Positions 23,070-34,068 of a stretch of DNA of 64,000 nt are shown here, piece after piece; the first letter of the stretch is position 1, and each line of letters begins with the position of its first letter. Source of the DNA: Acanthopleura granulata (Eukaryota; Mollusca; Polyplacophora; Chitonida; Chitonidae). The DNA lies in contig JABBOT010000080.1 in assembly GCA_016165875.1 (NCBI GenBank), forward strand, positions 8,476,172 to 8,540,171, in the 5' to 3' direction. Below the pieces are notes generated by a model. The model did no database searches. It was given only the letters and a program-made list of their open reading frames with translations, and was not told where the DNA came from. The position numbers and the translations under genes were made by a program.

Positions 23070-26000
23070 GTATACAAAGCCCAACCCACTAGACATCTGC
23101 CCCACTCCCTCTCTTAATAGCTTCTGGTTAACATAGTTGAACGTCCCACAAATGTAGTTCTTCGAATCATTTACTGCGATGGTGATAAGTCTCTTTTATA
23201 ATTCATGTCGTCGTATGTCTCTTCACCTCATTGGTGGGAAAGTCTTTCTTGACAGACCTACTTCGCTTGCGTTATCCATCATCCAGCTTCCACAGTTTAA
23301 CTTTGTACGCACGACATCTCCTGAGAACAATTTGACAATGTATAGTTTATACTCCGATAAAAATGACACCATTAATGGGCGTACCTTCTCATAACAAAAG
23401 ACAATTTTCGTGTCCAAGCTGTAAAGCGGTCCTGTTACAACCTCACCGTACTTGTGTACCTTAATCTCTATTAGGTTGATCAACTGGGTACACATTGTTA
23501 GAAAAGTCGGTGTTTTTACGACACTAACTCCGGAATTCTACGAGGGTTTTACCACGATACAGTCGCTTTGTATTACGGCTATTATGACCGTTATTTTACT
23601 GTGAAAACACCCTCTAGCCAAGCCTTTTACGAGAATTTTACGAAAATTTTTATAGCAGTTTAGCATAGAATACTATTATAACTACGTCGGGAATGAACAA
23701 CAGACTTGAAAAGGTTAATGTGAGAAACGAAAATCTGTGTCTTCCTTTTCATTCTGCATTCGACGTCATCATTTCGTACGACGGGCATGGCCCCGACTCA
23801 AAAAGAGTCCGCCATTAAACTTAAAAACAATGTCAGCTCAACGCCTTCAATAATGCATTCCTTAACATTCGAGAGCATTTTCAATACCACCATCAGATGG
23901 GGGAAAGACTCAAATTAACAGTACATTACGTCTACATATGACTACTTTTTGGTTGGTTCGCCCAGCAACGAGGCAACTGCAAACAAGAGTTGGCAAGTTC
24001 GCTGTTGGCTTAATTCACAGTAAATTTGAAAACACAGCCAACTAATCCTTATACTGTGAAAGTAACTTGCAAAACTTTACTATACCGGTACTTGAAAGTT
24101 AAAAGCTGGATTTGTTTTAGGTCATTGTTGGCGTACACGACAACAGAAGCATTCAGCAGTTGAAGAACAGAGTGCCTATAGACGACACGGAGAAAAGGAT
24201 GAGCAACGTGAAGAAATACGCAGATGAGGTGAGTATATGCTACTAAAACAAGGCCGAATATCACCAATGGGAGACTCTGACGGGCTGAACAAAAGGGTCC
24301 TAATCGCAGTAAAAACGCATTTTTTTCCTGTTGTGACGCTGCGGTGCTTGTGTACTAACTAGACGTTTCTCATGCACGGCTGCACATAAACGGCGTGTGA
24401 AGTCCTACTTTGAAAGAACAAAGGGGTGCACAGCTTTGGGCCCCTTTGTTAAGGGTACTAGAAGCCCTGAGGGGTGAAATTTGGCCATTTTTTTCATTTC
24501 ACATTCTTATTCTCCAATTTCCTATGTTTCCTCTTACTTAAAGATGAAAACCATATTCGAATTGTAAATACCTAAAATTTGACAAAAAGTATAACATGTT
24601 CTGAACGAAGATAGTTGTGTTTTCTTAGTTCCCTCTGACAAGGGGGATTCGCTCACTGAATGGAGGTTACCTGCTGTGAACAAATACTCCTGTTAAATGT
24701 ATATTGCCTCCAGCTATAAACTCTCATTGGTTGCTTGTGTAAACCTATTAACTAAAATAACAGCCTTAATCACCCCACCTGGATGCCATTGGGAGAAGGG
24801 AAGCAGGACAATTTGTGATTAAAATTATTTGGCAAACTAATGAATTTTGTCACGCATAATGCTACTCCAGACATTTTGATCTTTTTCTCCCTTCCTGTGA
24901 GACGGTTGTGTGGTGAAATACTTTTCATTTCTAATGCTATGAAACTTGGCACACATGTAATTAAATACCTAATCCAAAAAATTGGCCTCACAGATTTTTG
25001 ATACCCTTTTTCGCTTTTAAAGATATTAGTTAAAGAACATCAAAGTTTCAAAATGTTTTTAAATTTTTGAAAGCTTTAACTTTAAATGATCTCTCAGAAC
25101 AATCTAAGATGAATATTAATAATCAGTGGGAGCTTTTTGTTACTTTAAATAGGAAATTAACCACTTGAGCTAGAAAATTTTGAAAATTTTGAAAATTAGC
25201 AAAAAACTAGAAATTTGAAAAAGAGCTTAAAGTTAGGTAAATTTTATAAGTTTTTTTTTTTTTTTTTTTAAATCAGCGGTTATTGCCCTTTCAGAATATA
25301 TATACATATGGCCATATTTGATCAATATTTTGGGCTACACAAGGCAAAATGTGAAATTTTGCCGACGAGAGGTTCTAGTATCTTTAAAGACGGGGAGGAG
25401 TTTTACGAGTTACCTAGGGGTCCTTGATGTGATGCTGGAATAAAACTCAATATTTGTTCAATATTCTGTGTGGTCGTCGGAGAATACAGCGACACCTTTA
25501 GTGTCACAAACTTGCCACGGTAAATGGTGTTGCCCCTTTTCACTCCAGTTTAGATCCATAAAATACTTGCTTATTAAACTGCCGATCTTGATTCGAATTA
25601 AGACGCTATCCCAATGCTGACATACATACACCTGTGCAGCGCACCTTTTCTAACTCAGCCACTGACGGTTGTGCCGAAAAGATATACCCTGCCTCAGTCA
25701 TACAACCGGCCTGCTATAATCATGATCGGCAACAGACAATGTGGGATTCATGTATGTTGCATTTTCCTCAAGACTTCGTAACTGTTATACTTTTTGTCTT
25801 TTTCAAGTGTTTACATTGTTTTATGAAGCTTACAACAATGTTTTAGTTGTATTCTGTACTGGGGTGAAAAAAAATTGATATGTTCGTGGACAAGTACAAT
25901 TGTTCTCTATAGGTAAAAAGAAATCATTAAAAGCCAAGTTAAAATATCGGTGTATCGTACATGTTACTTTGGCTGCATGCGGTCTTTAATCTCTCTTTTT

Positions 26001-26533
26001 GTAGTTCGATAAGTGCATCCTGTGGAAATATTATATGACCAGTTCTGTTGGTATTTAACACCATGTTCAGGCTTTTATCCTTACCAGACGGCAGTCAGGT
26101 TTGATATCATGGAGTGAGGGCAACCGGATTAAACCACTGACCTTCAAAAGATATCTGAAACACCTTCTGACTTAAATTGTACCATTACACAGTCATATTA
26201 AGTATGCTTTAATAAATGTGAACTACGGTAATGTTAATTTATGACTTTGCACCGCATTTTCTTCCCCAGGTATTCTGTGTAGCCGGCCCGAACCCAACCA
26301 CGTTCTTGCGGTGCATGTTTAACCAAACCAAGAATCAGACCTGCTTGTACGTGCGCGGTGACGACATGCCGAACTTTCCCGCGAGATCTCTCTGTGAGGA
26401 GTACATGCCTATTTGCCTCCTGCCATATACCGCGGGAGTCAGTTCCACCTCGCTGAGGGAAGTTTTCCTGAAGAGAAAAAATCAAGTGAAAAAGAACAAA
26501 TTCGAAGAAGATGACTACAGCTTGTTTTATTGA
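22889..26533 (+). CDS. cytidylyltransferase domain, 3 exons, C-terminal part of a fusion or a separate gene
   Basis: Exons 22889-23069, 24121-24228, 26270-26533 with stop at 26531. About 183 residues match the CTP_transf_like family (ethanolamine-/choline-phosphate, glycerol-phosphate cytidylyltransferases), which join CTP and a phospho-alcohol to a CDP-alcohol. Visible: GCFDLFHFGH with the HxGH catalytic motif, LRRMKALG, VIVGVHDN, RVPIDDTEKRMSNVKKYADE, and a C-terminal RGDD followed by AGVSSTSLRE. Two usual residues are changed: HGDD/HGND is RGDD, and the Arg-Thr before the GISTT-like signature is Tyr-Thr. The first exon has no Met before the catalytic core, so the start lies upstream. If exon 7 (20562-20656) joins here in phase 2, the protein is a 510-aa phosphatidyltransferase-cytidylyltransferase fusion with HFGH at 371-374. 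Substrate not deducible. Confidence 0.85.
24121..24228 (+). CDS. cytidylyltransferase exon, middle
   Basis: Acceptor GGATTTGTTTTAG, donor GAG|gtgagt; 36 codons, phase 0 both ends. VIVGVHDNRSIQQLK and the ERxxxVxxxKYxDEV-like KRMSNVKKYADE. Confidence 0.9.
26270..26533 (+). CDS. cytidylyltransferase last exon
   Basis: Acceptor TTTTCTTCCCCAG; 87 codons and TGA. Contains VRGDDMPNF, LPYTAGVSSTSLREVF and a basic-then-acidic tail ending in DDYSLFY. Confidence 0.9.
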   Translation, partial: VFCVAGPNPTTFLRCMFNQTKNQTCLYVRGDDMPNFPARSLCEEYMPICLLPYTAGVSSTSLREVFLKRKNQVKKNKFEEDDYSLFY

Positions 26534-26645
26534 GCTGCTTGATTGTGTGATAGAATTGCATTTTGTTTTTGTAATTTTGTGTGAGAGGAAGAAAGGTGCT
26601 TTTACTTTTTTGGCCAAAGTCTGTTTTGTTTTATATATATTGGAA

Positions 26646-26688
26646 AATAAAATGAAAATGTCAGGACAGTGGATTTATAATGAATAAA
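26646..26688 (+). terminator. two AATAAA poly(A) signals
   Basis: AATAAA at 26646 and again at 26683, 113 and 150 bases after the stop codon, fit a short 3'UTR for the cytidylyltransferase transcript. Confidence 0.7.
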
Positions 26689-26699
26689 ATCATGGTTTC

Positions 26700-28460
26700 T
26701 TCTGGCGATTTCTATTAAAGGAGTGCACTTATGTATATTTTTATTATATTTTCCAACTCTATAACTGTGTATTTTTATGTTTTAAAAAATCTTTTAGTTT
26801 ATATGATATATTGTCAGGCAGTCCATCTCGCATATAGTTACAAATGGAATTACCGAAGCTAGTCCTAGATGCATAATTATACATCATCTGCCCTCAAAAA
26901 ATATTCCGTTAAAGCCGTTATTTGAGCTTTAACGGATTGTCTTCCCGTTGATCAAACGGAGTAACAGATTTTTGAGTGTACAATGCAATGTGTCTGTATA
27001 GGCCTCTATAGATAAATCTCACCAGGATAGTGGAATGCAGGCTCTGGATGAAATCCGACACGAACTTAAATCGCGAAATCTTTGTTTAATTATTTATTTA
27101 TTTATTTATTTGATTGGTGTATTACGCCGTAGTCAAGAATATTTCACTTATAAGATGGTGGAAGTCGTGGCGAAATCTTTGTCTGGGCCTGTCTAGGCCC
27201 TATATACGTTTGTGCATGGCAATTAGAAGTAACATAAATATTCAGTATGCTCGGCAGCTCTGTGGATGTATCCAAACTTAGACAGATAATCATATATGCA
27301 TGTTGTACATATGTTAAAGAAAGATGAGCCTGGTGAGACCTTTCGAACAGTTTACTCATCGGTTTAAGCAGCTAGGCGGCGTCTGATATTTGCTATATTC
27401 GTTTTAGACTATATATAGAGTATCTGTTCTTAAACATTAAATCACTGGTTACACCGAACTTAGTAATATTGTATATACATGTATATAATAAACGTATGTG
27501 TATATGTATTTGTATTTTAACAGTAAAGAGAGCCAAACATGTTCGTATACATGCATTACTGCACATGTTTCACAGCCTAACAGGGTATTTTTTTCATACT
27601 TTCCCCATTTTGTGCACGACACGTAAAGTTGTGTTTTTTTTTTTCAATAAAATCATTGAGAAGAAGACACTTCCTTTTCCTATACCCAACTGCTTGAATA
27701 TGCCTATACTCAGCAAGTCACACCTTCTTTGCGGTCTCCGCATTTAGTTAGAATGGTCTTTCGTAGTGACAGTATACCGGTTTTGTTGCACATGAATCCA
27801 AGTTTATGCCGTTTTCAAACTGCATATTGCATGTTGTTCCATGAATCAGTTTTCATATTTTTGTGCTTTTTCATTTCTTGTAATTTTTCAGTGTTTCACT
27901 ACTGATTGCTGGTTTAAACATGTCATCGCCACGATTTGGCTGAAATAATGCCTGAGTGGTGTTTAAGCCATATGATCATTCATTCAATAGAGTCAGAGTG
28001 CATTTTTAGCTGGGACAAGCAGCCCTGTTAAGTCATTCTTTCTGTCTGTCTGTCTGTCACTTGGTCGGTCAGTAGGTCCAACTTTTGACATCATATATTT
28101 TAAACTTAAAAATTATGACCATTTACTTAACGGGGGAACAGTGCCAGATGAAGCCCTCTTTTGACTGATTTGTATGCAAGCCAGATGAGGACATCTTGTT
28201 CTTAAGACCCGTGGCACAGGAACGGGTCCTCGTCCCCCCCCCCTTCTTTGTCAGGCCTCCATGGATTTGCGAGTGTGAACTTGCATTTCCTTTACATGTA
28301 GATTAGTCTATATTGAGCATAAATGTTTGTTTCAAATTGAAGATTTAAAGGGTCGGGGCATACACATATCTTTGTAAAAGGCAGGTGATACCACAAAACT
28401 TACATCAGTTCTAATTAAAAATATGGCATCTAGATCTGAGTTTAGTGAAATTGAAAATAG
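26700..28460. other. intergenic, one SINE fragment
   Basis: AT-rich; apart from the SINE fragment at 27087 I see no exon or RNA gene. Confidence 0.45.
27087..27163 (-). mobile_element. SINE family A 3' fragment, minus
   Basis: TTATTTATTTGATTGGTGTA, then ACGCCGTAGTCAAGAATATT and CACTTATAAGATGGTGG. Only the last 75 bases of the element. Confidence 0.85.
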
Positions 28461-28463
28461 GTA

Positions 28464-28569
28464 GGAGCCAGTTTCATGAGGCATACTTAAACTAAGTAAG
28501 CCTTAACTGCCATGGCAGTACACTTAGCTATGTTTTACTTAGCACTAAGTGTGTATCATGCAGCCGGCA
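28464..28569. mobile_element. short palindromic (MITE-like) hairpin element
   Basis: GAGCCAGTTTCATGA at the left pairs with the reverse complement of TCATGCAGCCGGC at the right, and the arms continue (ACTTAAACTAAGTAA against ACTTAGTGCTAAGTAA) to a central CTGCCATGGCAG palindrome. The whole 106 bases can fold as one stem. No coding capacity. Confidence 0.65.
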
Positions 28570-29099
28570 CGAAATGAGGTATGCAAGACGTTATAAGGAT
28601 GCAGCGTTTGGATATGACTTCAGTCAGGGTGTTTACAGATCTGATACAAACGAGTCAGTAGAAGTTTGGCCTCTGAACCCCACAGGAATGATACTGGGCA
28701 ATGCGTATTTCTTCATATGTAGTAAGCGACAAGTTGCGTGCCCATGTAAACATGACAGCTACATACGGCAGAAAAGTCAGCTGTCAACAATGATAACTAG
28801 GCCTACATACCGGTATCAATTCGCCCTATGTACGCTGGACTGGTGGAATATTAGTCAAATTTTGGGAATTGATATGATTGATTGATTGATTTTTTATTCA
28901 CCAAATTGTAAATTACACTGACAGATTATCTCATAAAAGGAGGAAATAAAGTCCGTGCGACTTGTTCTATCCCTGACTCATATAAGTATCGAAGAATAAC
29001 AATACATGTTTGTTGAATAGAGACAATATTTGTGTTAAATTGAGTTCATATTCTTACAGCTGATGTATATAGGATATATCAAATTAAGCCAGGATTCTT

Positions 29100-29266
29100 T
29101 CACGAAGTTCACGACCAACCACAGGTTGCTAGCAGACCTTCCCAAGTAGGCATATGCGCGGAGAAGAAACCATCTGGACTTGAACTCAGAGCGCCTGCAT
29201 TGGTGAGAGACTCTTGAGTCATTGCGCTGCTCCAGGGCGCTAAAGCCTCGGCCACGAAGGCCTCTA
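29100..29266 (-). mobile_element. SINE family A, minus, 3' end missing
   Basis: CACAGGTTGCTAGCAGACCT, TTGAACTCAGAGCGCCTGCA and the head ending GCCACGAAGGCCTC. Lacks the CACCAATC end. Confidence 0.82.
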
Positions 29267-29469
29267 ACAGTTAGAATAAACCCAGGAATTACAAATGAAG
29301 GACATCAAATAGACAGAACTTGAAACAGACCTACTTCACTTACTATTTGTGACCAAAAGTTCTCACATGTGTAGGCTTATGCACATTACCCTAAATGGTT
29401 TTGTTCTCTTTGGTCCATTGAAACACATGAAGTCATTTAATTTCCGGCTTAGGTGATCTTTTTCTACAA

Positions 29470-29552
29470 TTATTACAGCCTGGTACCACTACACGGAGAC
29501 ACTGTTGTAGTATGACCGACATGGTGATGGAAACGATGTTAAACGCTAACGA
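29470..29552 (+). mobile_element. SINE family B 3' fragment
   Basis: GACACTGTTGTAGTATGACC, GAAACGATGTTAAACGCTAA resembles the 3' end of the family-B copies (GACGCTAAACCC at 37480). Confidence 0.5.
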
Positions 29553-30744
29553 AACAAACCATCTGGAGGCCACCAAGAAGAGGACGTAATATCGGTACAT
29601 GTATATCGGTTAATTCAAAGACGAACACTGAATGACAGATAATATTGCTTCAGATGATACAGTTCTGACGTGGTAGGCCGACGTGTAACGAGTTGGATGA
29701 CAGTTTGATGACCTTCCCCTACATTCTACTTTGCATGCTCGGCAACGTGATCAGATCGTGTTGACAGTCTTCTGCATAGCCTGAGCAGTCCCGTGAGAGT
29801 TGTTCCCCCTTATTCGTTGTTGTTGTTTTGGACGCGTGTCACTTTTCACGAGATGATGCCGTGAAAACTGGAAGGTAAATTTTATGAAAACAGGATGGTG
29901 CAAAGTGTTGGAAGTGTTAGCATTTAGAATTCTTCGAGAAACTCCTCACATGGCTCGAGTTGGACGAGCGTAATGTAATATTAACCACGCAGAGCAAAAC
30001 CTTGAAACTTCCATTTCCAATTTCAGTTCAAAGAAACCTGGAAAGACATGGTACCCGAAGACTGTTTACAGTAACAGTGCCGACCTACTCCCAAATTTTC
30101 AGGGAAGAGGAAAGTCTTGTCTGTTGCTATAGTCACAGGCACTTTAATTAGCTTCCTATGGTTATAACTGTCTGGGGCAGCTCTGGGCTAGCCCTGGGGC
30201 ACATATGGGATGGGGAGGGGGCACCCAACCGTCTGTGCGTCCGGCAGTCCCTCAGTTTGTACATTCGTAAATACGTAGGTTGGACCTGTTATTCCGTTAT
30301 GAAACATTTTGTGGATTTTTTTCTTTCAAAATTGTCTGTACTGGTACCATACTTATTATTATTTAGTTAAGGCAGTAATTAAAATATGGAAAATGCCAAT
30401 TCACCAACTCAATATAAGTTTTAACATTAAGTTCATTGAACTAAATGAAACGTTGAAATCTGTGAATTAATTTTTATTAATTTCTGATATTTTCAGAAAT
30501 TCTCAAAAGCATACCTCTACAATCACAGATAAAGAAGCATCCATTTACAATCTGACTGCGTTTTTAACAAAATTATGGCCATTTTTGTTGTGCTGTGGAC
30601 TTACAATTATTGTGATAGCTAATATTCTGAGGACTTACAGTAGTAGGAAAGAAATACGCTTAGAATGTCAGCTGTTTGATCAGTCAGTCAAATAATTAAT
30701 TATTATGCTGTATAATATATATATATATATATATATATATGCAG
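29553..30744. other. region upstream of RWDD2-like gene, (AT)n tract at its end
   Basis: A possible 5' non-coding exon could end at 29874 (GGAAG|gtaaat). A (TA)n microsatellite of about 24 bases (30717-30740) directly precedes the acceptor GCAG at 30744. No coding exon seen. Confidence 0.35.
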
Positions 30745-30746
30745 AG

Positions 30747-32073
30747 ATGGAGACTGAAGAGGAGTTGGAGGAGAAGGTTGACCTGGTAGCCATGTTGGAA
30801 CTCCAACTGTCAGAAGTGGAGATGCTGGCGAGCATGTTCCCCAATCCAGGAGAATTCCATTTGGATGACGACACTGTCCTGAGTGACATACAGAGGTTTG
30901 TCGACGGGAAAATCAAATACGAATATCTACAGTGCCGCATTGGATTTGTGGTGAAGATTAACCCAGATGGTTCTAAGGTACTTTCTTACTTAAAAATCTA
31001 GCAGGAGTTCAGTAACATAGCGTGGTAGAGATACAGTACATTCTGAGTGCAACATGAACACGGCTTTCTGTTTATTCTGGTGGTGTTAATGGCGCAGGCC
31101 ACTTTAAATATAAATTAAAATAATACAGGTGTCCCATTACCTCACCTGTACTTTAATACAAGCCTTCTGTAAGCCAACTGAAAACTGTGCCGGAAAATGA
31201 AGAGGATCCGAACGTGATTATGTTTTTACCTGTCTTTCGTTTCAGCTCATTAACATGTACTACAATTCAGCACATGCATGGAACGAAATTACATTTGATG
31301 ATCTTCCCCTTAGAGAGCTTACTCCCTGAAGCAACCATCAAATTTAAGGAAGTTAATTGAAATGATTTTACCTTATGTTTCAGACAGGAGTAGAGATGGT
31401 TTGCCGTTTACCACACGAATATCCGAGTTTAGCACCCGAGGTTTTCATCAGAGCACCGTCCATGACTCGCAAACAGCACCGCTGCTTAGGGGAAGACCTC
31501 CAGGAGTTCTCCATGACCATGGAACGCGGCGACATCTGCCTGGGATCCATCATCCAGTGGGTTCAGGAAAACGTGTCGAACTACATGACAGAGGAAACCC
31601 CGGAAACAGGAAACAAGATGGCTGATGAGAATATTGACAATGTCTTCACCAGGCTCTGGATCTTCAGTCATCACATCTACAGTAAATTTAAACGCCGCGA
31701 TATTTTAGCCTGGGCGGCTGAATTGAAACTGACCGGCTTCTCGTTGCCGGGGAAACCCGGGATGATATGTGCCGAAGGCTACAGCCAAGCCGTGGACGAT
31801 TACTGGCACAGGTTGCGTGGGCTTAATTGGAAAAGGCTGGCGATTAAGGAGAAGGAAGACTTTGACATACCCAGCGACGGGTGTATTGATGATCTTAGGA
31901 CATTTAAAACATTTGAGGAAATTGCCTTCGATGTCCGTGGTGGCAAAGGGAGGGAATATCACATGGACTTAGGACAGCTGTTTACTTTTCTCGAAGAGCG
32001 AAAGTTTGGACATATATTTACTCTGTATTTCGGAGTGGAAGGCAATACCAAGCCAGGCTCCGTGGGGTCTTGA
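30747..32073 (+). CDS. RWDD2: RWD domain-containing protein 2-like (RWDD2A/B)
   Basis: Two coding exons, 30747-30977 and 31384-32073, joined in phase 0 (AAG|gtactt; TTATGTTTCAG|ACA), giving 306 residues; human RWDD2A and RWDD2B are of similar length. Residues 10-135 form an RWD domain: an N-terminal helix (LELQLSEVEMLASMFPNPGE) and the characteristic YPxxxP turn in LPHEYPSLAPEVF. Residues from about 165 form the RWDD2 C-terminal domain (DUF1115), with LWIFSHHIYSKFKRRDIL, LTGFSLPGKPGMICAEG and YHMDLGQLFTFLEERKFGH. RWD domains are protein-interaction modules related to E2 folds; no enzymatic activity is known for RWDD2 and its cellular role is unclear. The start ATG is just inside the exon that begins at 30745; further in-frame codons upstream are the (TA)n tract and are intronic. 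Assignment by family resemblance is firm; paralogue A versus B cannot be decided. Confidence 0.94.
31384..32073 (+). CDS. RWDD2: RWDD2-like last exon
   Basis: 229 codons and TGA. It begins with TGVEMVCRLPHEYP and includes the end of the RWD domain and all of the C-terminal domain. Mostly coding-like composition, with no internal stop. Confidence 0.94.
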   Translation, partial: TGVEMVCRLPHEYPSLAPEVFIRAPSMTRKQHRCLGEDLQEFSMTMERGDICLGSIIQWVQENVSNYMTEETPETGNKMADENIDNVFTRLWIFSHHIYSKFKRRDILAWAAELKLTGFSLPGKPGMICAEGYSQAVDDYWHRLRGLNWKRLAIKEKEDFDIPSDGCIDDLRTFKTFEEIAFDVRGGKGREYHMDLGQLFTFLEERKFGHIFTLYFGVEGNTKPGSVGS

Positions 32074-32103
32074 TTATATATAGATGTATCATATACCTGG
32101 TAT

Positions 32104-32109
32104 ATTAAA
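32104..32109 (+). terminator. possible ATTAAA poly(A) signal for RWDD2-like gene
   Basis: ATTAAA 31 bases after the stop; a canonical AATAAA occurs only at 32382. Either could be used. Confidence 0.35.
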
Positions 32110-33486
32110 GAGCATTTTAAATGATGCGCGAGTACTGCTGATATTATAATACTGGTACATTTGAATCTATATTTCTAGTATTATACAGTAAATGTTATTA
32201 TAAACAGAATCTCTTTTCATTAACATTTTGAATCAAGCACAAGTTTTTGTTAAATTAGTATTTTGTGGATCCCAGAAGATAATGAAAGGCTGCTAAATAT
32301 ATATATATTTCGTTTTCACTCAACTCTCTCACATGAGACACAAATTCAGAAGTGCACTGTTGAACACCAGTCAAATAAGCAAATAAATGCATGTACAAAT
32401 TTATTTAATTTAAATATTTATTTTTCTGAAATTTGTTCTTTGTGCCTAGAAATTCTTATTTCCAATTTTTAAACGTCAGAGTCCTGTATGAAGTCGTTCG
32501 TTAAATGGAATGCAATTTGTAGATCCTAATGCGCCAATCTGTTTGGATTGTGGCCTTCAGTATTTTAGTTTGTGAGGTACATGTATCCGCAGAAGGGCTA
32601 TGAATTCATGAACACCAATCAGTTTCACAAATGAATAGTAGGGCTCTGCAATGGGAAGGAAATCTAATAACTTATATGCATGGAACAACAGTTATATTTG
32701 AAATTCGTGCCACACAAAGTGATAAATAGAGTTACGAGGAGTACTTGTGTATTGATATTGTTACACAAGTAGAATAAAATGAAATAGGATAAAATAAACA
32801 GATTGCTATTCAGCAGTTAGAGTGTTGCCCTGCTGCTCCATTGGTGGCATGACTTCATCATTAAATTGTACATCACTAGAGAGCCTGACCGATGAATGCT
32901 AATACTTATTGCATATATATAAGAGTCCTCTTTAGACTAACGTCAGTCTAAAGATTCTCTAAGATTAGTACTTGGGCATGTTCTAAGCTTTTAACCAGTT
33001 AGATAAAATCATTATGTAGGGCAGTAAGTTACGTTAGTCAATTCTCAGCTTACATTTACTATTTTGAATGTAACAGTGAATAGTACAAATGTGCCAGTGG
33101 TACGCCTCTGGTGTATCCTAATGAGAGTATTGCAAAATGCCAACTCTAAAACTGTGATTGTCTGAAGGTGGGGAACATCTAAATTTGTCAATATTTATTC
33201 TCTGAAGAGTTAGATAAAGGTTGTGTTAATACAACTTTACGTCTCTTTTTAACATGTCTGCAATACTCACTGCAACAAAGGCGTCTATGTTATACATGTC
33301 TGCCTTCACAGTTTGTATCAGGTTCGTTTTGTAATACATAAGATGTTTACCTGAATAAAAAATGCAAATGTACAGAGCGGCCCATGTATTATTAAATAGG
33401 CAATTCATTGATTTATAGAATGTTTTATTATAGTTGTCACAGTGATTTTCGTAGCTATTATAAATTGTTAATTTAAATTGTTTCAG
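32110..33486. other. intergenic or 3'UTR, no gene recognised
   Basis: AT-rich, AATAAA at 32382. No repeat or exon I can name before the orphan exon at 33487. Confidence 0.45.
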
Positions 33487-33581
33487 TTCTCTGTATTCCC
33501 CGAGTTTCCCCTAATCACCATTGAAAACCGTCTGTTGCAAACAGCTGGGAATATTGCCGGCCTTGAAAGAATAGTATATAG
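33487..33581 (+). other. orphan splice-flanked open segment
   Basis: TAAATTGTTTCAG precedes and AG|gtaaaa follows a 95-base segment open in one frame (FSVFPEFPLITIENRLLQTA then GNIAGLERIVYR). The other two frames have stops. It resembles no family I know, and no partner exon was found. Could be an alternative or spurious exon. Confidence 0.25.
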
Positions 33582-33689
33582 GTAAAAGCGAAGGTCAGGT
33601 CAAAAGAAAGGTCATAGAAAGGTCAGAAACTTCCTGTTCAGGTCACATAGCATATTTTCCCCTCTGTATGTGGTCTTGAAATGCTGAAT

Positions 33690-33921
33690 TCATTTATTTA
33701 TTTATTTGAATGGTGTTTACGCCATACTTTCACTTATACGACAGCGACCAGCATTATGGTGGGAAGAAACCCGCGACCATCTACAGATAGCTGACAGATC
33801 ATCCCACGTGCTGCTGGAGAGGAAGCCAGTATGAGCTGGACTTGATCTCACAGCGCCCACATAAGCGAGTGGCTCCTGCACGGTTCATTGCACTGCGCCC
33901 GCGCGCCACTACGGAGGCCCC
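33690..33921 (-). mobile_element. SINE family A, full-length, minus
   Basis: TTTATTTATTTGAATGGTGT at the left, GCGACCAGCATTATGGTGGG, GAGGAAGCCAGTATGAGCTG, and the head ending CACTACGGAGGCCCC. A deletion removes the CGGGCAGAGCCCGG block. Confidence 0.9.
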
Positions 33922-34068
33922 CATTCATTCAAACAAGCAAACGACAAGCTTTGTGGTTTGTAATTACGAGGTGTAGTGTTCTTAACTTTTATAAAGTTTT
34001 ATGCCTTGTATAGTTGTGCTAATTTGTGAGGTAGGCTATGGTACGTATGGGTTGCTTGTAACGTTTAT

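Noticed and set aside
28574..28885. 103-codon plus-strand open frame
   Set aside because: Directly abuts a MITE-like hairpin, no splice signals or family match.
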